A stretch of DNA of 17,996 nucleotides from an uncultured Lachnospiraceae bacterium (GTDB taxonomy: Bacteria; Bacillota; Clostridia; Lachnospirales; Lachnospiraceae), in NCBI GenBank assembly GCA_949051815.1, contig CARQVR010000070.1, positions 1-17,996 of the forward strand, read 5' to 3'. Made by a program: the position numbers and the translations under genes. A model generated the notes under the pieces. It was not told where the DNA came from, made no database searches, and saw nothing but the letters and a program-made list of their open reading frames with translations. Positions 7,015 to 15,000 of this stretch are shown here, piece after piece (the stretch's first letter is position 1; each line of letters opens with the position of its first letter).

Positions 7015-8496
7015 CTAACCTATCGCCCTGTTCATAATTTCCTGTGCGGATACTTTCTCCGGATCAAATTCTCCCGTGATGCGCCCATCCGCTATCGTCA
7101 GCACGCGATTGCTCATATTCAGCACTTCCGGCAGTTCTGATGAGATCAGGATAATGGAACCGCCTGCCTCCACCACCTTTTTCATCAGCATATAAATCTC
7201 ATATTTTGCACCCACATCAATCCCTCTTGTAGGCTCATCCATAATCAGGATCTTCGGCTCTGTCTCCAGCCACCTTCCGATAATGCATTTCTGCTGGTTG
7301 CCGCCTGATAGATTCACGATAGCGGATGTGGGGGACGGCGTCTTAATGAGCAGCCCGCTGATCCTGCCGTCCGCCATCTTCCGCTCCTTATCCGGCGAAA
7401 GGAAAACACCCTTTTTCAGCTTTTTCAGACTCGCCATGGAAATGTTGGACTCCACGGAAAAAGGAAGTACCAGTCCCTGTTGTTTACGGTCCTCCGGCAC
7501 AAACGCCATACCGTATTTTTTGCCGTCCCGGGGACTTGTTATCTTTGCCGTTTCCCCTCCGATCCGTATTTCTTTTCTTTTTACCTTATCCGCACCGTAG
7601 ATCGCACGGACAATCTCCGTCCTGCCTGCCCCTACCAGCCCCACAAATCCCAGGATCTCTCCCCGGTTCAGGGTAAAGGAAATGTCCTTTAATTTATTCG
7701 TTGTCAGATGCTCCACCTTCATCAGCGGCGTTCCGACAACGCGGGGGCGTTCCGGATATTCATTCTCGATTGTCCTTCCTACCATCATGCCCACCATCTC
7801 CTTGCGGTCCAGTTCGGAGGCAGGGCGCGTATCGATCACATGTCCGTCCCGCATAACCGTCACAAAATCACAGTATTCAAAGATCTCGTCCAGCTTATGG
7901 CTGATATAGAGAATGGATATCCCTTCACTGCGCATCTGGTTGATGATGTCCCCCAGCTTCGCAAGTTCTTCTTCTGTCAGACTGCTGGAAGGCTCGTCCA
8001 TAATAATGAGTTTCGACCGAAAAGAGAGTGCCTTCGCGATCTCCACCATCTGTTTTTCGGAAGTGCTCAGTTCCGATACACGGCTGTGGGTATGAATGGA
8101 AGAACCGATCTGTTCCAGCAGTTCTTTTGCTTTCTGATGGGTGCCCCTCATACCGCCGGCTTCTTTAAACCTTCCCAGAAAGATATTTTCTCCCACCGTC
8201 ATGGACGGGATCAGACTAAATTCCTGATAGATGATACTGAGTCCCCTGCGCAGCGATTCCATAGGTGTCGTCTTTTCTATTGTCTGCCCGTCAAATACGA
8301 CCGTACCGGCATCCTTTGTATAAACACCGGACAGGATTTTCATAAGCGTGGACTTGCCCGCCCCGTTTTCCCCTACGATACCATGTACAACGCCGCGCCC
8401 CACCTGCAGCGATACATCATCCAGCGCCTTCACGCCCGGAAATGTCTTACTAACATGTTCCACGGACAGGATTACATCAGAAAGCTGTTTATCCAT
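7015..8496 (-). CDS. Sugar ABC transporter ATP-binding protein, two nucleotide-binding domains (RbsA/MglA type)
   Basis: 493 residues from ATG 8496. This start is preferred over the GTG at 8520 because AGGAGG (8506-8511) lies 9 bases upstream, and the protein then begins MDKQLSDVILSVEHVSKTFPG as relatives do. The first ATPase domain has Walker A GENGAGKST, signature LSTSEKQ and Walker B LIIMDEPSS. The second has the degenerate Walker A GLVGAGRTE, signature LSGGNQQK and Walker B ILIMDEPTRGID. This asymmetric pair is characteristic of carbohydrate uptake transporter class 2 (RbsA, MglA, XylG). It sits 27 bases downstream of the binding-protein gene and upstream of both permeases. It hydrolyses ATP on the cytoplasmic side of the membrane to drive import. 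Confidence 0.95.
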   Translation of the reverse strand: MDKQLSDVILSVEHVSKTFPGVKALDDVSLQVGRGVVHGIVGENGAGKSTLMKILSGVYTKDAGTVVFDGQTIEKTTPMESLRRGLSIIYQEFSLIPSMTVGENIFLGRFKEAGGMRGTHQKAKELLEQIGSSIHTHSRVSELSTSEKQMVEIAKALSFRSKLIIMDEPSSSLTEEELAKLGDIINQMRSEGISILYISHKLDEIFEYCDFVTVMRDGHVIDTRPASELDRKEMVGMMVGRTIENEYPERPRVVGTPLMKVEHLTTNKLKDISFTLNRGEILGFVGLVGAGRTEIVRAIYGADKVKRKEIRIGGETAKITSPRDGKKYGMAFVPEDRKQQGLVLPFSVESNISMASLKKLKKGVFLSPDKERKMADGRISGLLIKTPSPTSAIVNLSGGNQQKCIIGRWLETEPKILIMDEPTRGIDVGAKYEIYMLMKKVVEAGGSIILISSELPEVLNMSNRVLTIADGRITGEFDPEKVSAQEIMNRAIG

Positions 8497-8505
8497 CCTG
8501 TTTAC

Positions 8506-8511
8506 CCTCCT
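8506..8511 (-). promoter_or_regulatory. Ribosome binding site deciding the ATPase start
   Basis: AGGAGG on the leftward strand, 9 bases before ATG 8496. It lies downstream of the alternative GTG at 8520, so that codon is not the likely start. Confidence 0.7.
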
Positions 8512-8523
8512 GTTTCTCACATT

Positions 8524-9570
8524 TTACCATTCCGGATACGGTAATTCTTCCACATTATCCGGCGTCACCACGTCGAGGGGCACATAATTTTCCGCCTCAT
8601 AATTCCCGCCGTCTGCCGCATCGCGGATTACTTCCATTGCCTTTAAAGATATATTGATAACGTTCTGGCTGATACATACATTCTGTGTACCGTCCTTTAC
8701 CTGATCAAAACCGCTTCTGCTGCCATCAATTGCCACAATGTAAGTGCCTTCGATTCCTGCATTTTTCAGCGCCTCGATACATCCTGTCGCGCCGCCGTCC
8801 CAATGGCAGAAAATACCCTGGATCTCATCGCCATATTTTACGATCATGTCTTCCGTGATCGCCATTGTCTCATTGGAAGACCAGCTGTTTGTCGCCTGAT
8901 ATTCCAGCACTTCAATATTGGAGCCTTCCAGCCCTGCGGTGAATCCATCATGTCTGCGGATCTGGGCATCCGTTCCTGCCGTACCGCCAACCTCGATTAC
9001 TTTCGCGCCCTCAGGGAATTGATCGATAAAGGCTTTTGCCGCATTCCTTCCCGCTTCCGTATCGTCCACCCCTACAAAGATGTCGCGATACTCACGATAT
9101 TCTTCCGGCAGATCCGCAGAGTACATCACCACGATAATACCTGCCTCTTTCGCCTGCATTACCGCAGGAATCACAGCGTTTATGTCACTCGGGCAAAGAA
9201 TCATCGCATCATAGCCCTGTCCTATACAGTTCGTGATCGCTGCGGTTTCTGTCTGGGAATCATACTGTCCGTCGAACGCAGTCACCTCCATATTATAGTC
9301 GCCCTGATGTTCTTTCATGATCTTATAGCCATATGCATTCATTTCATTTGACATGGAATTGGGAATATATGCAACCTTTAATACTTTCCCTTCTTCTGCC
9401 ACAGGTTCTGCCGTTTCCTCCCCAGCCGGCATTTCTTCTGTGGAAGCCTCCCCTGTTTCCTCACTGACCGGTGCTTCCGGCGTCTTGTCCCCGCCTGCAG
9501 CGCCGCCGCATCCCGCAAGATTAAATACCAGTGTTGCCGCTAAAACAGTTATCATTAATTTTCTTTTCAA
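8524..9570 (-). CDS. Sugar ABC transporter substrate-binding lipoprotein (periplasmic-binding family 4, RbsB type)
   Basis: 348 residues. The start codon is TTG 9570, with AGGAGG placed immediately after the stop of the upstream gene and 8 bases before the TTG. The signal peptide MKRKLMITVLAATLVFNLAGC contains a lipobox LAGC, so Cys21 is lipidated and the mature protein is tethered to the outer face of the membrane. A Gly/Glu/Thr-rich linker (residues about 22-62) follows. The type I binding fold starts at LKVAYIPNSMSNEMNAYGY, with GYDAMILCPSD and AGIIVVMYSADLP typical of family 4, VGVDDTEAGRNAAKA in the hinge region and IVAIDGSRSGFDQVKDG near the C-terminus. It captures the sugar for the two permeases. 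The ligand is unknown; Trp and Asp positions that would stack a sugar cannot be assigned by eye. Confidence 0.94.
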   Translation of the reverse strand: MKRKLMITVLAATLVFNLAGCGGAAGGDKTPEAPVSEETGEASTEEMPAGEETAEPVAEEGKVLKVAYIPNSMSNEMNAYGYKIMKEHQGDYNMEVTAFDGQYDSQTETAAITNCIGQGYDAMILCPSDINAVIPAVMQAKEAGIIVVMYSADLPEEYREYRDIFVGVDDTEAGRNAAKAFIDQFPEGAKVIEVGGTAGTDAQIRRHDGFTAGLEGSNIEVLEYQATNSWSSNETMAITEDMIVKYGDEIQGIFCHWDGGATGCIEALKNAGIEGTYIVAIDGSRSGFDQVKDGTQNVCISQNVINISLKAMEVIRDAADGGNYEAENYVPLDVVTPDNVEELPYPEW

Positions 9571-9584
9571 TCGTTTCTCCTCCT

Positions 9585-10736
9585 TTAGAATCCTTCGCTT
9601 TTATGCTGTCCCGTCTCCTTTTCATGAGGCGGGCAGACATCCGCCAGTTCCCTGATTGTTTCTTCCGACATCTGCATGATATTCCAGGAAAGGACTGCCC
9701 TTTCAATCCCTGCTACCTCCAGTTTCTGCAAAAATTCCTTCACATATGCCGTATCTGCATCACATATTCCTTCTATTCTGTTGGCATCAATGCCCGGCGC
9801 TACGATATACCCCCTGTTTTTCAATTCCTGCATCTGCCGGACGGCCGCTTCCATACTACCGGTATCTCCGCCCCACAGCTCATCGAGCCTTTTCTTTATG
9901 CTGCTTCCGAGAGAATGCAGTTCAAAGGGGATTCCCGCCGGCGCATCGGTCCGGATATAGACCATCGGTTTCACAAAATCCACCTTTTTGGCCAGCGCGT
10001 CCATATCCTGCCCGACAAAATCCGCAACAGGAAGTGCAAAGGTGTCTGCACCGACCTTCAACCCGCGGCTGTGAAACCGGTCACAGAGCGCTCCCACCTG
10101 AGACGTAATGATCTGCCGCTTTGCTTTCATCAGCGCGTCAATCTCCTGATCTTCGTACCGGTAAACACTCTGCCTGCGCTCTAACGGCATAAACTGTTTT
10201 GCATTTCCCTCCTTTGCCATCCTCCTGATCTCTCCGGTATTCACACCGTTTTTTTCGTAAAGTTCCTGACAGTGCGGACACCAGCATCCGTATAGTGCGC
10301 TGGCTCCTCCTGCCGCAGAAGCGTACCGTATCCGGTCCAGAAATACGCCATCCATATGGCATTCCTTCGTCAGTTCGTCAAATACTTCCACCGCATACGC
10401 CATATTTTCCTGAGATGACTGACATACAAAGTCAAACGCGTCCCCTTTGCAGGTATTGATCTCCTGCTTTTTCTGATCGGAGATATCCTTGTTTGGCCGG
10501 ACACCTTCCCTGTCCTGAATTTCAGCGAACACCGGAAGCCACAGATACTTCTCCACCGGATATTGATCCAGCATACGACTGATCTCCTGATTTAACGCGA
10601 CATCCGCCGCCCAGCCGAATATCACTTTTTCCACATCCAGAGTCTGCATACAATACGCCAGCATCTTTACCGCTTCTTCTGCCTTACATGCAGACCGGCT
10701 AAAACTTCCCGTGCTCAACTGCAAAATACACCGCAT
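9585..10736 (-). CDS. Predicted cytoplasmic TIM-barrel glycoside-hydrolase-like protein
   Basis: 383 residues from ATG 10736, chosen because AGGAGG (10744-10749) is 7 bases upstream. The longer frame to 10844 would run through the promoter, and the ATG at 10742 is only one base from the ribosome site. No signal peptide. The segments MDGVFLDRIRYAS (residues 128-140), KVGADTFALPVADFVGQD (227-244) and VDFVKPMVY (252-260) resemble the DGIHFDYIRYP and GQD...VD.i.PM.Y motifs of GHL10/DUF4015-type putative glycosyl hydrolases. Candidate acids include Asp129 and Asp134. It carries CWCPHC at 151-156, an unusual Cys cluster that could bind metal or form a thiol pair. First gene of the sugar-uptake operon, so it likely acts on the imported substrate. 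Family reading is moderate; the reaction is unproven, and a lyase or isomerase role is not excluded. Confidence 0.8.
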   Translation of the reverse strand: MRCILQLSTGSFSRSACKAEEAVKMLAYCMQTLDVEKVIFGWAADVALNQEISRMLDQYPVEKYLWLPVFAEIQDREGVRPNKDISDQKKQEINTCKGDAFDFVCQSSQENMAYAVEVFDELTKECHMDGVFLDRIRYASAAGGASALYGCWCPHCQELYEKNGVNTGEIRRMAKEGNAKQFMPLERRQSVYRYEDQEIDALMKAKRQIITSQVGALCDRFHSRGLKVGADTFALPVADFVGQDMDALAKKVDFVKPMVYIRTDAPAGIPFELHSLGSSIKKRLDELWGGDTGSMEAAVRQMQELKNRGYIVAPGIDANRIEGICDADTAYVKEFLQKLEVAGIERAVLSWNIMQMSEETIRELADVCPPHEKETGQHKSEGF

Positions 10737-10743
10737 CCACATC

Positions 10744-10749
10744 CCTCCT
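10744..10749 (-). promoter_or_regulatory. Ribosome binding site deciding the TIM-barrel protein start
   Basis: AGGAGG on the leftward strand, 7 bases before ATG 10736. It rules against the longer frame to 10844. Confidence 0.7.
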
Positions 10750-10773
10750 TTCCTTTTTTCTATTTCTGTAATT

Positions 10774-10802
10774 AGAGTATGTAATTTCAGATTGATTGTC
10801 AA
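10774..10802 (-). promoter_or_regulatory. Predicted promoter of the sugar-uptake operon
   Basis: Leftward TTGACA (10797-10802), 17-base spacer, TACTCT (10774-10779). The -35 is perfect. The -10 keeps only the first two and last consensus bases, a pattern fitting a regulated promoter. Transcription would start near 10767, about 30 bases before the first gene. Confidence 0.6.
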
Positions 10803-10822
10803 CAAAACAGGTGCTAAATATA

Positions 10823-10846
10823 TATTGTCGTCATATATATACAATA
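10823..10846. promoter_or_regulatory. Inverted repeat in the divergent intergenic region (A+T-rich)
   Basis: TATTGT and ACAATA separated by 12 A+T-rich bases, 21-44 bases upstream of the operon -35. It could be an operator half-site pair or simply an A+T-rich upstream element; low sequence complexity makes chance likely. Confidence 0.3.
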
Positions 10847-10862
10847 ATATCGGTTTCTATTC

Positions 10863-10887
10863 TGTCATTTTTTGTACAAATATGACA
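10863..10887. promoter_or_regulatory. Candidate LacI-family operator in the divergent region
   Basis: TGTCAT and ATGACA arms flank a perfect 10-base palindrome TTTGTACAAA (10871-10880) with almost the same centre. It lies between the two divergent promoters, about 60 bases upstream of the operon -35 and 40 bases upstream of the lacI -35. Site size and symmetry suit a dimeric repressor such as the neighbouring LacI protein, but direct evidence is lacking. Confidence 0.45.
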
Positions 10888-10925
10888 AGTTCAATATTTT
10901 ATTTCAGAAATAACATCTATAATCC

Positions 10926-10953
10926 TTGAAATTTGCCTGAAATGTGCTATACT
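10926..10953 (+). promoter_or_regulatory. Predicted promoter of the LacI-family gene, extended -10
   Basis: TTGAAA (10926-10931), 16-base spacer, TATACT (10948-10953), preceded by TGC, which gives an extended -10. Start of transcription is expected near 10960, inside the inverted repeat at 10956-10975. Confidence 0.65.
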
Positions 10954-10955
10954 GA

Positions 10956-10975
10956 GACCCATAAAACAATGGGTC
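10956..10975. promoter_or_regulatory. Inverted repeat over the lacI transcription start, candidate operator
   Basis: Perfect 7-base arms GACCCAT and ATGGGTC around AAAACA. The position, beginning 3 bases after the -10 box, is ideal for autorepression by blocking the promoter. It could also fold as a short hairpin in the leader RNA. The sequence differs from the 10863-10887 palindrome, so both cannot be the same regulator's site without further evidence. Confidence 0.5.
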
Positions 10976-11006
10976 AGACGATCCATCTGTAGGCAAAGGA
11001 GAGCAT

Positions 11007-12026
11007 ATGCGCAGAAAATATCCATTTTCCTTTTCAGACATCGCCAAAGAAGCCGGCGTTTCCACTGCTACCGTATCCCGTGTTTTAAACGGACAGAGCA
11101 ATGTAAAAGCCGACCTGATAGAAAAAGTATATAATATACTGGAGGCGCGTGGATTGAATCCCAACGAGTATATCGTGCAGGCTCCCTCTTCCGGCAGGCT
11201 CCTCCTTTTTGTCCTGCCCTTTGAGTTTAATTCCTTTTTTAACGAAATCATAAAAGGCGCAAAGGCGTCCGCCCTCCAGCACGGCTACACAATGATGATC
11301 CTGCAGGAACAGTTAGGCAGCAACACCTTCTCCTCTTTTGAACAACTGATCAGGCACACAAAAATATCGGGCGTTATATGTCTGAACCACTTAAATGCCC
11401 AACTGATGCATACCCTCAGCAGTATTGTTCCCGTCGTACAGTGCTGTGACTATGATTTAAACAGCAAAACGGTTTCGTCCGTCAGTTTTGATGATTTCAA
11501 AATGGCATCCACCGCCGTCAATCATCTGATCTCCCATGGACGCAGGAAAATCGCCTTTATCTCCGGTTCCTTAAAATACCGTGACAATTTCGTCCGGCAG
11601 GAGGGCTACCTGAAAACGCTGCAGGCTGCCGGCATCAAACCGACGCAGCGCTGGATCATCAATCTCCCGGAAATCAATTACAATATGGCCTTTTCCTCCT
11701 CCACACAGCTTCTTTCGCAGACCTACCGCCCGGATGCTTTCCTGACCATTTCCGACCTCTATGCCTGCGCCGTCATCAATGCCGCAAGACAGTTAAAACT
11801 CCGTGTGCCCGACGACCTCATGGTGATCGGCTATGATAACGTCGATTACGCCGCCATATCCTCACCGCCGATCACAACAATCAATACGCCGAAATACCAG
11901 CTCGGCTACACCGCCGCTGAACTGCTGATCGACCGGATTCAAAATCCGGATTCCGCAGCGCAGCATATTAAGCTGCAGTCAGAGCTTATCATCCGGGAAT
12001 CTACCACGCCGAAAGGCGGTGTATAA
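11007..12026 (+). CDS. LacI-family transcriptional regulator
   Basis: 339 residues, ATG 11007 with AAAGGAG five bases upstream. The N-terminal LacI helix-turn-helix is clear: FSFSDIAKEAGVSTATVSRVLNG at about residues 7-29. A short hinge follows (EARGLNPNEYIVQ, lacking the usual LGYxPN-ARSL form). From about residue 65 the protein has the sugar-binding type I fold: LLLFVLPFEFNSFFNEIIKGA, SGVICLNHL, SVSFDDFKMASTAVNHLISHGRRKIAFISG, PDAFLTISDLYACAVINAARQ, VIGYDNVDYAAISSPPITTI and the final YTAAELLIDRI. It is divergent from the sugar-uptake operon, so it most probably represses or activates that operon and itself in response to the transported sugar or its phosphate. Its 3' end converges on the large surface gene with a 26-base gap and no clear terminator. 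Confidence 0.95.
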   Translation: MRRKYPFSFSDIAKEAGVSTATVSRVLNGQSNVKADLIEKVYNILEARGLNPNEYIVQAPSSGRLLLFVLPFEFNSFFNEIIKGAKASALQHGYTMMILQEQLGSNTFSSFEQLIRHTKISGVICLNHLNAQLMHTLSSIVPVVQCCDYDLNSKTVSSVSFDDFKMASTAVNHLISHGRRKIAFISGSLKYRDNFVRQEGYLKTLQAAGIKPTQRWIINLPEINYNMAFSSSTQLLSQTYRPDAFLTISDLYACAVINAARQLKLRVPDDLMVIGYDNVDYAAISSPPITTINTPKYQLGYTAAELLIDRIQNPDSAAQHIKLQSELIIRESTTPKGGV

Positions 12027-12052
12027 GGCAGGCGGCTGCTTCTTATCTCTTC
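12027..12052. other. Convergent gap between lacI and the surface-protein gene, no terminator seen
   Basis: Only 26 bases separate two converging genes. It contains a direct repeat (ttcttatctc twice) and no hairpin with a U-run in either direction. Read-through antisense transcription is therefore possible at both 3' ends. Confidence 0.4.
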
Positions 12053-15000
12053 TTATCTCTCCTTCTCCTCCTCTTTCTTCCTGCGCAGTACCACGAATAC
12101 CACGATTGCCACGGCCGCTGAGATAAAGGCCAGCCAGATCAGGCAGCATATCCCAAGGAAGGTCGGGCAGATATGGCACAGACCGCATTTTGCGTCTGCA
12201 CCCGCGCCCTCCGTCTCCGCACAGGCGATGGCGTAGCTTGAAAACAGATCCGTGCTGACGGTGATGGTGTCAGGCACATCGTCCAGATCATTCATAAAGG
12301 TATATGCGCCGTTATGGGCGCGGATGATGTAGTACTCCCTGCCGCTACCCAGCAGTTTTTCGGGGATATTGACCACCACTTCTATGGGTGCATCCGTCTC
12401 CGTGATGGCGTTCCAGTCTCCCGTCCCGATCTTAATGAACATGGAAATGTCAACGTACATGCCAAGCATAAGCCCCGGCACTTCTTCCCGGCAGGTTTCG
12501 ATGCCGTTTTCGATCACTTCCTTATCCTGCGCCGGCACTTTCTCGGAGATATCCGTCACGTCTATCCGGATCTCTATGGTCTCGCCGCTGTTTACGATCT
12601 CCTGCTGGCCGGGCGTCAGTACCGCCTTTACGACTGCTTCGGTATCCGCCACGACTGCGGTACACTTCTCTTCCTCACATACCACCGTCACGATGACTGC
12701 GCCGTTTCCGAGCTTCACCTCCGCCCGTTGTATCGATACGGTTCCTGTTGTCTGTCCGGAACCTGTACCGTCCGCCGCCTGTGTCCGGTCATCTGCGCCA
12801 CCCGGTTCCGGTGTTCCCGCGTGTTTGTCGTCCGTTCCTTGCGCTGTCTCCCCAGCCGCCCCGCTTTCCTCAGATGTCCCATTTTCTTCCTGTGCGGGTG
12901 CGGCGCCCGGTCTGCCCTCCGGCTTCTTTTCTGCCGCGGGTCCGGTGCCCGGCCTGCCCTCCGGCCCTTTATCCGTCGTGGCTGCAGTGTCCTGTGCGGA
13001 CGGTCCGGGTGTCTCCGGCGGGTTTACGGGCGGTCTGGGTGTGGGATTCCCCGGCGTCCGGTCTCCGGTGTCCGGTGTCGGATTCTCCGGCGTCTGGTCT
13101 CCGGCTTCGGGTGCAGAGTCTTCCGGCTTTTTGTCGTCCTCTTCGTCTTTATCTTCGCCGGGATCTGACGGTTTGCCCAGTTTTTTAGCCACGCCCTCCA
13201 CGGTGACGGTTTTGTTTTCGCGGATGTCCGCGATGGTATAAGTACCATCTGCCGTCAGTTCCACTTTCACGCCGTTTACTTTCACCGCAAAACCGGCGGT
13301 CTTCTGGTAGCCCTTGCTTAACGCAAAGCGGAAGGTAAAGCTTTCTCCCTCCTTGACAGGGCTTTCACTGCCTGTCTCTGCCGACAGGGTATAGCCTGTG
13401 CCGCTCTGCAGGGTAACCGTACAGGCTTTTGTGTAGACCGCATAGACCGTCATATCAGCCGTGATACCGGTAAATACCGCCGGAGTGCCCTGTTCATCAC
13501 TGCACCACTCACATATATAAATCTGGTCACCCGCGTCCTTTTTCGGCGGCACGGGCGGAATGTCCGTCAGGGTAGTGCCGTAATCCACGGTGATCTCTCT
13601 GTATTTCTCCCCGTTTGCCATAAAGGTCACTCTGACCTTGTAAGCGTCTATCGTTACGGGATCGCTTTTTTCGCCGGCAAAATTTGTGTCTCCCGCTTCC
13701 ACGCGCACCACATAAGTGCCGGGGGAAAGCCCTGTGATCTCGCCGTTTGCGTCCGCCGTTTTACTCTCCCATGTCTTGCCGCCGTCCGTGGAAACCTCAT
13801 AAGCAACGCCTGCTGTCAGTCCGGTCAGTTTTCCCGTTCCCCCTGCCGTACTCACATCCACGGCTGTGGGTGTGGGTTTTGCGGGCCTTGCCGGGATGGA
13901 AATATGCTGTGCCGGGCTGTCGGTGGTTTCATCGCCGGTGCCCTTTTTGACAATGCTTATGGCGCTGCCAAACCATTCTTCCTTTATCGGGATATTTCCT
14001 TCCCCGTCCGCCGTACACACATTGCCGTCTATCAGATATGCCCCGCCCGGTACAAGCCCTGTCAGTTTTCCTTTCTGGTAATCCAGCTCTGCGGCAGGTT
14101 CTGACTCCGGCCCTTTGACTTTCACCGTAATACGCTTGTCCGCCCGGTTTCCGGCATTGTCCGTGGCGGTGACCGTGATCTGTGTCACTCCCGTGGGTAT
14201 CTCTGACGCCGGGATGGTAAAGGCGGCCTGCGCCGACTTCTGTAAGGTACTCCTGTCAAAGGTGACCGGTTTTTCCGAGCCGTTCCCGACTTGATAGGAA
14301 ATCGTATCCATCCCCGCTGTAACTGCATTGCCCGTATCATCCTTAACCGTCACAAGCAGCGCGGGCGCTGATTCATAGTATCCTTCTGATATAGCCACAC
14401 CATCCGGTCTGGTCTGCTGTGTATCGGACAGGTTCCGGTCAGCCAGCGCCGTAATGTCCGGCGCCCGGTCTTCCACGATCACGCCGCCTCCATCTGCTCC
14501 TATCGTCATGCTGTCCGCCGCATTGCCTGCCCTGTCGGTACAGCCTATGGTAATGGTCCCGCGGAAATCCTTGTCAAAGGTGATCTTCGCCTCGCCGTTT
14601 GTAACCGCCGCTGTCTTTTTCTCCGCTTTGTCCGCATTAAGATTTCCGGCTGCATCTCTGGGCGTCAGTGTGCAGCTGATCTTTTCCACGCCGCTGCCTG
14701 TATCCGTGACAGGCACATGGACGATCATGCTCTTTTTGCCAATAATCCAGTCTAAAAAGTCCTTTGCCTTGTTCTCGTATGTGAGCGTGCCGATCACAGG
14801 ATTGCTCTGATCCAGTTTGATCGTAAATATATCGCTCCCAGCGGAAGTGTTGTCTGCCGCGTCTTTTGCCTTAAACTGGTAAGTGTGCTCTCCCTCCAAA
14901 ACAAGGGTGTAATCATAAAGCACGCTGCCTGTGCCGCCAGAAAAACCGTTTACTTTTGTATAGGAATCGTTTTCATCAATACTCACCCACAATTCTGTCA

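Noticed and set aside
7708..8544. A 278-codon plus-strand frame opposite the ABC ATPase gene
   Set aside because: The opposite strand encodes an unmistakable double-domain ABC ATPase with all motifs; the plus-strand translation has no recognisable features.
12173..12187. CxxCH (CGLCH) as a c-type heme attachment site
   Set aside because: A single CxxCH next to a membrane helix in an adhesin-like protein, with no cytochrome domain and no heme-maturation genes in the window, is more likely part of an anchoring motif.
12314..13241. Overlapping plus-strand frames of 284 and 290 codons rich in Cys, Arg, Pro and Ser
   Set aside because: Shadows of the Pro/Gly-rich stalk and terminal domain on the minus strand; low-complexity composition and no initiation signal.
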